From assembly GCA_029932425.1 (NCBI GenBank), contig JAOZQC010000257.1:425-5476 (forward strand): DNA of 5,052 nucleotides. Direction: 5' to 3'. Shown here piece after piece: positions 1 to 5,052 of the stretch. Both the position numbers and the translations under genes were made by a program. Position 1 is the first letter of the stretch. Each line of letters starts with the position of its first letter. Source of the stretch: Planctomycetota bacterium (lineage in GTDB: Bacteria; Planctomycetota; JAJSAM01). The notes beneath the pieces are model-generated. The model was not told where the DNA came from and did not search any database. It saw only the letters and a program-made list of their open reading frames with translations.

Positions 1-113
1 ACTTGCGGGTGGTTGAGATCACCGTCGAGGAACCCCGGGGAAAGGTGCCGGTGCAGGGGAGGGCTCCGGGTAGGATTCCGGGATCCAAGGACACCTCTCT
101 GCCTGGAGGAGCA
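1..113 (+). other. 5' leader upstream of prkA, no gene identified
   Basis: This stretch precedes the chosen prkA start. The prkA frame stays open back to a TTG at position 3, but the 37 residues this would add are rich in Gly, Pro and Arg and do not resemble the start of PrkA proteins, so I treat it as non-coding leader. It contains the palindrome CCCCGGGG (33-40), a small possible hairpin at 73-86 (GGAT/ATCC stem with a TCCGGG loop) and a direct repeat of TCCGGG (65-70 and 77-82). A TAGGAT at 71-76 looks like a -10 box but has no matching -35. Another frame has a stop (TGA, 14-16) that could be the end of an upstream gene; too little is visible to say. Confidence 0.5.
105..111 (+). promoter_or_regulatory. 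Shine-Dalgarno sequence of prkA
   Basis: GGAGGAG lies immediately before the ATG at 114 and is a strong match to the anti-Shine-Dalgarno sequence, though the spacing is slightly short (four bases from GGAGG to ATG). It is the main reason for choosing ATG 114 over the upstream TTG at 3. The bases CCTC at 94-97 can pair with GAGG at 106-109, so weak sequestering of the site is possible. Confidence 0.75.
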
Positions 114-2168
114 ATGAGCGAGGTCGCCGACCTGTTCGATCTGGTTCCCGGGGCCCAGGAAGTGGAGCAGTTCGAGGAGCTCTCCTGGGAGGGGAGCTTC
201 GAGGAGTACCTGGAGAAGGTCCGGGAGAACCCGCGCGTCGTCCGCAACGCCTTCCAGCGGCTCTACGACATGATCCTCTCCTACGGGTTCGAGGAGTTCA
301 CGGAGCACAAGGAGAAGCTGATCCGGTACCACTTCTTCTCGGACCCCATGGGGAACGGGAAGGACGCCATCTTCGGCCTCTCGAAGTCGCTCATGCGGCT
401 CGTGGGGAACCTGAAGTCCGCGGCCGCGGGCTACGGGACGGAGCGCCGCATCCTGCTGCTCCACGGGCCCGTGGGGTCGTCCAAGTCGACGATCGTCCGG
501 CTCATGAAGAAGGGGATCGAGGCGTACTCGAAGACCCCCGAGGGAGCCCTCTACACGTTCCGCTGGGTGGGTCTCACCGACGCCCCGGACCCGGAGATGC
601 CCTGCCCCATGATCGAGGAGCCCCTCCGGCTCGTGCCTCCGGAGGCGCGGCACCGCATCCTGGAGCGCCTGGAGGGGACGGCCGAGCTTCCCTACCGCCT
701 CTCCGTGGAGGGGGACCTCTGTCCCGCGTGCCGGTTCAACCTCCGGCGGCTCCTCGCCCGCTACCGGGGCGACCTGAAGAAGGTCCTCCGGGAGCACATC
801 CGCGTCCGGAGGCTCATCCTCTCCGAGAAGGACCGGGTGGGAGTGGGGACGTTCCAGCCGAAGGACGAGAAGAACCAGGACTCCACGGAGCTCACGGGGG
901 ACATCAACTACCGGAAGATCGCGGTCTACGGCTCCGACTCCGATCCCCGGGCCTTCAACTTCGACGGCGAGTTCAACATCGCGAACCGGGGCATCATCGA
1001 GTTCATCGAGATCCTGAAGCTGGACGTGGCGTTTCTCTACGACCTGCTCGGGGCGAGCCAGGAGCACACGATCAAGCCGAAGAAGTTCGCGCAGACCGAC
1101 ATCGACGAGGTCATCATCGGTCACACGAACGGTCCCGAGTACCAGAAGCTCAAGAACAACGAGCTGATGGAGGCGTTCCGGGACCGGACGGTGAAGATCG
1201 ACATCCCCTACAATCTCGAGCTCGACGACGAGATCAAGATCTACCAGAAGGACTTCAACTCCGAGACGATCCAGGGGAAGCACGTCGCCCCGCACACGAT
1301 CGAGATGGCGGCCATGTGGGCCATCCTCACCCGGCTGGAGGAGCCCAAGCCGCAGAACCTGAACCTCGTCCAGAAGCTGAAGCTCTACAACGGCAAGACG
1401 CTGCCCGGCTTCACCGAGGACAACATCAAGGAGCTGAAGGCCGATTCCCCCGGCGAGGGGATGCAGGGGATCAGCCCCCGCTACATCCAGGACAAGATCT
1501 CGAACGCCCTGGTGCGGGAGGAGTCGCAGGACTGCATCAACCCCTTCATGGTCATGAACGAGCTGGAGGCGGGGCTGGACCACCACTCCCTCATCACCTC
1601 CGAGGAACTGAAGAACACCTACCGCGAGCGCTTGGCGCTCGTGCGGGAGGAGTACGAGGACGTCATCAAGAACGAGGTGCAGCGCGCCATCTCCGCGGAC
1701 GAGGAGGCGATCAGCCGCCTCTGCGCGAACTACATCGACAACGTGAAGGCCTACACCCAGAAGGAGAAGGTCAAGAACCGCTACACCGGCCAGTTCGAGG
1801 AGCCCGACGAGAGGCTCATGCGGTCCATCGAGGAGAAGATCGACATCCCCGAGACGCGGAAGGACGACTTCCGGCGCGAGATCATGAACTACATCGGCGC
1901 CCTCGCCATCGAGGGGAAGACCTTCGACTTCCGGACGAACGAGCGGCTGCAGCGGGCCCTGGAGCTGAAGCTCTTCGAGGACCAGAAGGACTCCATCAAG
2001 CTCACGTCGATCGTCTCCTCCGTGGTGGACCGGGAGACGCAGGAGAAGATCGACGTGGTGAAGAGCCGCCTCATCCGCAACTACGGCTACTGCGACGTCT
2101 GCGCCTCGGACATCCTGAACTTCGTGGCCTCCATCTTCGCGCGGGGGGATGCGCGGGACGAGGGGTAG
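114..2168 (+). CDS. prkA: PrkA family AAA+ serine protein kinase
   Basis: Encodes a 684-residue cytoplasmic protein of the PrkA/YeaG family, slightly longer than the roughly 630-645 residues usual for B. subtilis PrkA and E. coli YeaG. The N-terminal half is the PrkA AAA+ domain: Walker A GPVGSSKST at residues 118-126 (Lys124), the family block GEFNIANRGIIEFIE around 285-299, a sensor-1-like HTN at 337-339 and FRDR at 355-358 as arginine-finger candidate. The C-terminal part (about 425-680) is the PrkA C-terminal domain, with blocks such as QGISPRYI (451-458) and LMRSIEEKI (568-576). Its C-terminal half reads closer to the Bacillus type than to E. coli YeaG. Family members are linked to stress, starvation and sporulation; kinase activity was reported for PrkA, but its real biochemical role is debated. 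Two CxxC motifs (203-206 and 660-663) are notable. First gene of a tightly packed operon. Family assignment is very secure; substrate unknown. Confidence 0.97.
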   Translation: MSEVADLFDLVPGAQEVEQFEELSWEGSFEEYLEKVRENPRVVRNAFQRLYDMILSYGFEEFTEHKEKLIRYHFFSDPMGNGKDAIFGLSKSLMRLVGNLKSAAAGYGTERRILLLHGPVGSSKSTIVRLMKKGIEAYSKTPEGALYTFRWVGLTDAPDPEMPCPMIEEPLRLVPPEARHRILERLEGTAELPYRLSVEGDLCPACRFNLRRLLARYRGDLKKVLREHIRVRRLILSEKDRVGVGTFQPKDEKNQDSTELTGDINYRKIAVYGSDSDPRAFNFDGEFNIANRGIIEFIEILKLDVAFLYDLLGASQEHTIKPKKFAQTDIDEVIIGHTNGPEYQKLKNNELMEAFRDRTVKIDIPYNLELDDEIKIYQKDFNSETIQGKHVAPHTIEMAAMWAILTRLEEPKPQNLNLVQKLKLYNGKTLPGFTEDNIKELKADSPGEGMQGISPRYIQDKISNALVREESQDCINPFMVMNELEAGLDHHSLITSEELKNTYRERLALVREEYEDVIKNEVQRAISADEEAISRLCANYIDNVKAYTQKEKVKNRYTGQFEEPDERLMRSIEEKIDIPETRKDDFRREIMNYIGALAIEGKTFDFRTNERLQRALELKLFEDQKDSIKLTSIVSSVVDRETQEKIDVVKSRLIRNYGYCDVCASDILNFVASIFARGDARDEG

Positions 2169-3275
2169 ATGAGCCCGCGGAAGATCGACCAGGACCGGAC
2201 GCGCTTCCGCCAGATCGTGCACGGGCGGATCCGGGAGAACCTGCGCAAGTTCATCTCCCGCGGGGAGATCGTGGCCCGGGCCGGGAAGAAGAAGATCTCG
2301 GTGCCCCTGCCCCAGATCCAGCTCCCCCGCTTCACCTTCGGCGGCAACCGGCGGTCGGGGGTGGGACAGGGCGAGGGGGAGGAGGGGACGCCCGTCCGCG
2401 GGGAGGGCTCCGGCCCGGGCGAGGCGGGGGAGGCCCCGGGAGAGCACGTCCTGGAGGTGGACGTCACCCTGGAGGAGCTGGCGCGGATCCTCGGGGAGGA
2501 GCTGGAGCTGCCGCGCATCCGGCCGCGGGGCCGGGAGGAGATCACCGCGGACGTCCTCCGCTACAAGTCGATCCGGCGGGTGGGGCCCGAGAGCCTGAAG
2601 CACTTCAAGCGGACCTTCAAGGAGGCCCTCAAGCGGCAGATCATGACCGGCACCTACGACCCGGAGAACCCGGTGATCGTGCCGGAGAGGGCGGACCGCC
2701 GCTACCGTTCCTGGGACGTGGCCGTGACCCCCCAGTCGAACGCGGTCATCATCTACATGATGGACGTGTCGGGTTCCATGGGGAACGAGCAGAAGGAGAT
2801 GGTGCGGATCACCGCCTTCTGGATCGACACCTGGATCCGGTCGCAGTACAAGAACCTGGCGGTGCGCTACATCGTGCACGATGCGGCGGCCCGGGAGGTG
2901 GACCAGCACACCTTCTTCCACATCAAGGAGTCGGGGGGCACCAAGATCTCCTCGGCGCTGCGGCTCTCCGACCAGCTCATCGACCAGGAGTACTCCCCCG
3001 CGGATTGGAACATCTATCTCTTCCACTTCTCCGACGGCGACAACTGGTCCGGGGGAGACACGGAACTCTGCATCCAGCTCCTCGAGGACCGGCTCCTCCC
3101 GGCCTCGAACCTCTTCTGCTACGGGCAGGTGAAGAGCGCCTACGGCTCGGGACAGTTCAAGGTGGATCTCGACGAGCACTTCGGGAGCGAGAACGACGTG
3201 CTGGTCACCGCGGACATCCCCGACCGGGAGGGGATCGTGGACGCCATCCGCGCGTTCCTGGGGAAGGGCCGCTGA
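2169..3275 (+). CDS. yhbH: YeaH/YhbH family (DUF444) VWA-like protein
   Basis: A 368-residue cytoplasmic protein of the DUF444 family, somewhat shorter than E. coli YeaH. Residues 1-57 are basic and contain the conserved KKISVPLPQIQLPRF stretch (41-55). Residues 58-93 form a Gly/Glu-rich, probably disordered linker that includes the family's GVGQG element (64-68). The rest is a von Willebrand factor A-like domain. Its metal-ion-dependent adhesion site appears complete: DVSGSM at 199-204 (Asp199, Ser201, Ser203), Thr258 in SGGTK, and Asp289 in FSDGD. VWA domains usually mediate Mg-dependent protein contacts, often with AAA+ partners; the neighbouring PrkA is the obvious candidate, an inference from gene order and family co-occurrence. 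The ATG directly follows the prkA stop codon (TAG-ATG, no gap) with GAGGGG at 2160-2165 before it, so translation is probably coupled. No transmembrane segment or signal peptide is visible. Molecular function is not established. Confidence 0.96.
   Translation: MSPRKIDQDRTRFRQIVHGRIRENLRKFISRGEIVARAGKKKISVPLPQIQLPRFTFGGNRRSGVGQGEGEEGTPVRGEGSGPGEAGEAPGEHVLEVDVTLEELARILGEELELPRIRPRGREEITADVLRYKSIRRVGPESLKHFKRTFKEALKRQIMTGTYDPENPVIVPERADRRYRSWDVAVTPQSNAVIIYMMDVSGSMGNEQKEMVRITAFWIDTWIRSQYKNLAVRYIVHDAAAREVDQHTFFHIKESGGTKISSALRLSDQLIDQEYSPADWNIYLFHFSDGDNWSGGDTELCIQLLEDRLLPASNLFCYGQVKSAYGSGQFKVDLDEHFGSENDVLVTADIPDREGIVDAIRAFLGKGR
3260..3268 (+). promoter_or_regulatory. Purine-rich ribosome-binding region of spoVR
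   Basis: GGGGAAGGG ends eight bases before the GTG at 3277 and lies inside the end of yhbH. It is an imperfect Shine-Dalgarno match. It favours GTG 3277 over a second in-frame GTG at 3283, which would be about 14 bases away. Coupling to yhbH translation probably compensates for the weak site and non-ATG start. Confidence 0.45.
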
Positions 3276-3276
3276 C

Positions 3277-4779
3277 GTGAGCGTGATCACCGAGATCCAG
3301 GCGCAGAAGGAGGTGATCGAGGAGCACGCCCGGGACTACGGTCTCGACTTCTTCGAGACCATCTTCGAGCTCCTGGACCACGACGAGCTGAACGCCATCG
3401 CGGCCTACGGCGGCTTTCCCACCCGGTATCCGCACTGGCGGTTCGGGATGCAGTTCGAGCGGCTCTCCAAGGGGTACCAGTACGGGCTGTCCAAGATCTA
3501 CGAGCTGGTGATCAACAACGACCCGTGCTACGCGTACCTCATGCGGTCGAACAGCCTCCTGGACCAGAAGATCGTCATCGCCCACGTGCTCGGCCACTCC
3601 GACTTCTTCAAGAACAACATGTGGTTCACGGGCACGAACCGGAAGATGATCAACCAGATGGCCAACCACGGGACCCGTGTCCGCCGGCTCATGGATCGCC
3701 TGGGCGTGGAGAGGGTGGAGACCTTCCTGGACACCTGCCTGTCCCTCGAGAACCTCATCGACGTGCACTCGGTGGCGATCCGGCGGCGGCGGGCCATCTC
3801 CGAGGAGGAGATCGAGAAGGACGAGGTCGAGGCCCCGGCCCGCGTGCGCAAGATCCAGACGAAGGCCTACCTGGACCGGTACATCAACCCCCCCGAGTAC
3901 CTGGAGGCCCAGCGCCGGAAGCTGGCCGAGGAGGTGAAGAAGAAGAAGCGCTTCCCCCTGGAGCCGGACCGGGACGTCCTCCTCTTCCTCATCGAGAACG
4001 CCCCCCTCGCGAACTGGGAGCGGGGCATCCTGAGCATGGTGCGGGAGGAGGCCTACTACTTCGCCCCCCAGGCCATGACCAAGGTGATGAACGAGGGGTG
4101 GGCGAGCTACTGGCACAGCACGATCATGACCCAGAAGGTGCTCACCGACGCCGAGGTGGTGGACTACGCGGAGCGGCACGCGGGGACGGTGGGGGTGCGT
4201 CCGGGGATGATCAACCCCTACAAGCTGGGTCTCGAGTTGTTCCGGGACATCGAGTACCGCTGGAACACCGGGCGCCACGGGCCGGAGTACGAGAGGGAGG
4301 ACGACGCCGTCCGGCGGGAGAGCTGGGACACGGGGGAGGGGCGGGGGAGGGAGAAGATCTTCGAGGTCCGGCGGATCTACAACGACGTGACCTTCCTGGA
4401 CGCCTTCCTCACCGAGGAGTTCTGCGAGGCCCAGAAGCTCTTCGTCTACCGGACGGATCCCCAGACGGGTCGGCCCGTGATCGCGGACCGGGACTGGCGG
4501 CGGGTGAAGGAGGAGCTCCTCCTCGGCCTCACGAACCGGGGGGAGCCGGTGGTGGAGGTGGTGGACGGGAACCACCGGAACCGGGGGGAGCTGTACCTGG
4601 TCCACCGGTGGGCGGGGGTGGACCTGCGCCTGGACTTCGCCCGCGAGACGCTCCGGAATCTGTTCGCCATCTGGAAGCGTCCCGTCCACCTCGAGACCCG
4701 GACCGAGGAGGTGGGGCTCCTCCTCTCGTTCGACGAGAACGGCCCCTCCTCGGAGGAGATGACCCCCAGCGGGGCGTGA
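3277..4779 (+). CDS. spoVR: SpoVR/YcgB family protein
   Basis: A 500-residue protein, close to E. coli YcgB (about 510) and a little longer than B. subtilis SpoVR. Diagnostic family blocks are all present: YGGFPTRYPHWRFGM (44-58), IYELVINNDPCYAYL (74-88), AHVLGHSDFFKNN (102-114), YINPPEYLE (202-210), ILSMVREEAYYFAPQ (251-265) and NEGWASYWH (272-280). Residues 166-225 are highly charged, including RRRR and KKKK runs, and probably form a linker. The C-terminus is acidic and polar. No signal peptide or membrane helix is seen, so it is likely cytoplasmic. SpoVR was named for spore cortex formation in Bacillus, but the family is widespread in non-sporulating bacteria as the partner of PrkA and YeaH. 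HxxxH (His103, His107), Glu158, His164, Glu273 and His280 are candidate metal ligands (inference). It starts with GTG one base after the yhbH stop; the conserved N-terminus supports this start. Enzymatic function unknown. Confidence 0.97.
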   Translation: MSVITEIQAQKEVIEEHARDYGLDFFETIFELLDHDELNAIAAYGGFPTRYPHWRFGMQFERLSKGYQYGLSKIYELVINNDPCYAYLMRSNSLLDQKIVIAHVLGHSDFFKNNMWFTGTNRKMINQMANHGTRVRRLMDRLGVERVETFLDTCLSLENLIDVHSVAIRRRRAISEEEIEKDEVEAPARVRKIQTKAYLDRYINPPEYLEAQRRKLAEEVKKKKRFPLEPDRDVLLFLIENAPLANWERGILSMVREEAYYFAPQAMTKVMNEGWASYWHSTIMTQKVLTDAEVVDYAERHAGTVGVRPGMINPYKLGLELFRDIEYRWNTGRHGPEYEREDDAVRRESWDTGEGRGREKIFEVRRIYNDVTFLDAFLTEEFCEAQKLFVYRTDPQTGRPVIADRDWRRVKEELLLGLTNRGEPVVEVVDGNHRNRGELYLVHRWAGVDLRLDFARETLRNLFAIWKRPVHLETRTEEVGLLLSFDENGPSSEEMTPSGA

Positions 4780-4787
4780 GGCGGCCC

Positions 4788-4819
4788 GGGGGGCGGGGGA
4801 CGGGGGCCGGCGTCCGGGG
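4788..4819 (+). other. Possible G-quadruplex-forming G-tract cluster
   Basis: Four G-runs occur on the + strand: 4788-4793 (six), 4795-4799 (five), 4802-4806 (five) and 4816-4819 (four). The loops are one, two and nine bases. The last loop exceeds the strict seven-base rule but not relaxed ones. The cluster starts eight bases after the spoVR stop and would lie in the mRNA 3' end. In a GC-rich genome this may be chance. Confidence 0.35.
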
Positions 4820-4848
4820 CAGGCCGAAAAAGCTGGCAATCGAGGGGG

Positions 4849-4868
4849 GGCGCTGGTTGACTGGCGCC
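4849..4868 (+). repeat. Inverted repeat GGCGC-N10-GCGCC
   Basis: GGCGC at 4849-4853 is complementary to GCGCC at 4864-4868, with a ten-base loop that contains TTGACT (4857-4862). It could be an operator-like element or a small RNA hairpin. It is not followed by a T-run, so it is not a typical terminator. Five base pairs in GC-rich DNA is weak evidence. Confidence 0.3.
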
Positions 4869-4884
4869 GCCACCGGGCTAGCGT
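4857..4884 (+). promoter_or_regulatory. Possible sigma70-like promoter overlapping tRNA-Thr
   Basis: TTGACT (4857-4862) matches the -35 consensus at five of six positions. Sixteen bases later TAGCGT (4879-4884) matches the key T, A and final T of a -10 box. Transcription would start near 4891, inside the D loop of tRNA-Thr, so this promoter could not make tRNA-Thr but could serve tRNA-Tyr and downstream genes. The -10 bases are part of the acceptor stem and the near-universal TA at tRNA positions 8-9, so chance is the likelier explanation. Confidence 0.2.
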
Positions 4885-4949
4885 AGCTCAACCGGCAGAG
4901 CACGGGTCTTGTAAACCCGAGGTCGTGGGTTCGAATCCCACCGCTAGCT
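4877..4949 (+). tRNA. tRNA-Thr (anticodon UGU)
   Basis: The 73-base sequence folds into a complete cloverleaf with all stems Watson-Crick paired. The acceptor stem is GCTAGCG (4877-4883) with CGCTAGC (4942-4948); the D stem is GCTC with GAGC; the anticodon stem is CGGGT (4903-4907) with ACCCG (4915-4919); the T stem is GTGGG with CCCAC around TTCGAAT. The anticodon loop CTTGTAA gives TGT at 4910-4912, reading the Thr codon ACA. The G1-C72 and C2-G71 pairs are those recognised by bacterial threonyl-tRNA synthetase. The discriminator is T4949. The next bases are CCC, so the 3' CCA is not encoded and must be added after transcription. It lies 97 bases after spoVR and 24 bases before tRNA-Tyr, and is probably processed from a common precursor. 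Confidence 0.97.
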
Positions 4950-4950
4950 C

Positions 4951-4960
4951 CCGCCGGCGG
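4951..4960. repeat. Palindrome in the tRNA-Thr/tRNA-Tyr spacer
   Basis: CCGCCGGCGG is a perfect ten-base palindrome in the 24-base spacer, starting two bases after the tRNA-Thr discriminator. Flanking bases could extend local pairing in the precursor RNA. It may be only a reflection of GC content; no T-run follows, so it is not a terminator. Confidence 0.35.
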
Positions 4961-4973
4961 TGGGCCGTCCGGT

Positions 4974-5052
4974 GGGGGGATACCGAAGCGGTCAAACGGG
5001 GCAGACTGTAAATCTGCTGGCTCAGCCTTCGGAGGTTCGAATCCTCCCCCCT
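4974..5052 (+). tRNA. tRNA-Tyr (anticodon GUA), 3' end cut by window
   Basis: A class II tRNA with the layout of bacterial tRNA-Tyr. The D stem is CCG (4983-4985) with CGG (4997-4999); the anticodon stem is GCAGA (5001-5005) with TCTGC (5013-5017). The loop CTGTAAA gives anticodon GTA at 5008-5010, reading UAC and UAU. The long variable arm (5018-5030) has a GGC/GCC stem, and the T stem is GGAGG with CCTCC around TTCGAAT. Loop lengths match E. coli tRNA-Tyr exactly, which fixes position 1 at G4974 and position 70 at T5052. Positions 71-73 fall outside the window. The acceptor stem is odd: A7 (4980) faces C66 (5048), and G3 (4976) faces U70 (5052). Whether CCA is encoded cannot be seen. Identity as tRNA-Tyr is secure; the acceptor irregularities could be real or sequence errors in the G and C runs. 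Confidence 0.93.

Larger units (their letters stand above)
4780..4876 (+). other. Intergenic region between spoVR and the tRNA cluster
   Basis: This 97-bp gap holds no gene. It begins with dense G-tracts and ends directly at the 5' end of tRNA-Thr. I see no GC hairpin followed by a T-run, hence no standard intrinsic terminator for the operon, and no convincing promoter placed to start before the tRNA. A small A-run (4827-4831) is the only AT-rich spot. Confidence 0.6.

Noticed and set aside
71..76. TAGGAT as a -10 box for the operon
   Set aside because: No acceptable -35 element lies 15-19 bases upstream, so the match is not enough to call a promoter.
3..113. N-terminal extension of PrkA from TTG at position 3
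   Set aside because: The extra 37 residues do not resemble the family, while ATG 114 has a strong Shine-Dalgarno sequence and gives a length closer to known PrkA proteins.
728..3280. Long + strand open frame (850 residues) overlapping prkA and yhbH
   Set aside because: Its translation is low-complexity, rich in Arg, Gly, Pro and His, as expected from the wrong frame of GC-rich genes. The overlapped frames encode clear conserved families.
3277..4779. Inference of a spore-forming host from spoVR and prkA
   Set aside because: Both families are common in non-sporulating proteobacteria as this same gene set, so their presence does not indicate sporulation.
4820..4837. Possible terminator hairpin CAG/CTG or GCC/GGC around the A-run
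   Set aside because: Only three base pairs are available and no T-run follows.
3205..4839. Long antisense open frame (544 residues) opposite spoVR
   Set aside because: Composition is dominated by Val, Leu, Pro, Glu and His with no recognisable domain. It mirrors the strong third-position GC bias of spoVR.
3525..4886. Second + strand open frame inside spoVR running into tRNA-Thr
   Set aside because: Repetitive Gly/Arg/Pro/Glu translation, overlap with a conserved gene and a tRNA, and no plausible ribosome-binding site noted; a frame shadow.
1..5052. CRISPR arrays, insertion sequences, attachment sites or riboswitches
   Set aside because: No spaced direct repeats, transposase-like reading frames, terminal repeats or duplicated tRNA ends were seen, and the only leader is short with no recognisable aptamer.

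Overview
This is a G+C-rich bacterial window in which codon third positions are overwhelmingly G or C. It carries a compact three-gene operon on the + strand followed by the start of a tRNA cluster on the same strand. The genes are prkA (AAA+ family serine protein kinase-like protein), yhbH/yeaH (DUF444, a von Willebrand factor A-like protein with an intact MIDAS motif) and spoVR (SpoVR/YcgB family). Two tRNA genes follow: tRNA-Thr(UGU), complete, and tRNA-Tyr(GUA), cut by the window edge just before its last three expected bases.

Layout: 1-113 is a leader with a Shine-Dalgarno sequence. prkA (114-2168) is followed with no gap by yhbH (2169-3275), and after one base by spoVR (3277-4779, GTG start). 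The 97-bp gap 4780-4876 has a run of G-tracts, an inverted repeat around a TTGACT element, and no recognisable intrinsic terminator. tRNA-Thr is at 4877-4949 and tRNA-Tyr at 4974-5052+.

The three proteins form a widely conserved, stress-associated set found together in many proteobacteria (yeaG-yeaH with ycgB in E. coli). The spoVR name comes from Bacillus sporulation and does not imply a spore former here. The biochemical job of the set is poorly defined. An AAA+ protein next to a MIDAS-bearing VWA protein resembles the MoxR/VWA chaperone pairs that help mature metalloenzymes, and SpoVR has conserved His/Glu motifs that could bind metal, so a maturation module is a testable inference.

The order tRNA-Thr(UGU), tRNA-Tyr(GUA) matches the first two genes of the E. 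coli thrU-tyrU-glyT-thrT-tufB operon, so tRNA-Gly, a second tRNA-Thr and an EF-Tu gene may lie just downstream. The taxon cannot be fixed from this window; a high-GC proteobacterial, deltaproteobacterial or related lineage is plausible. The most unexpected detail is that tRNA-Tyr, folded in standard numbering, has a G3-U70 wobble, the main identity element of tRNA-Ala, plus an A7-C66 mismatch.
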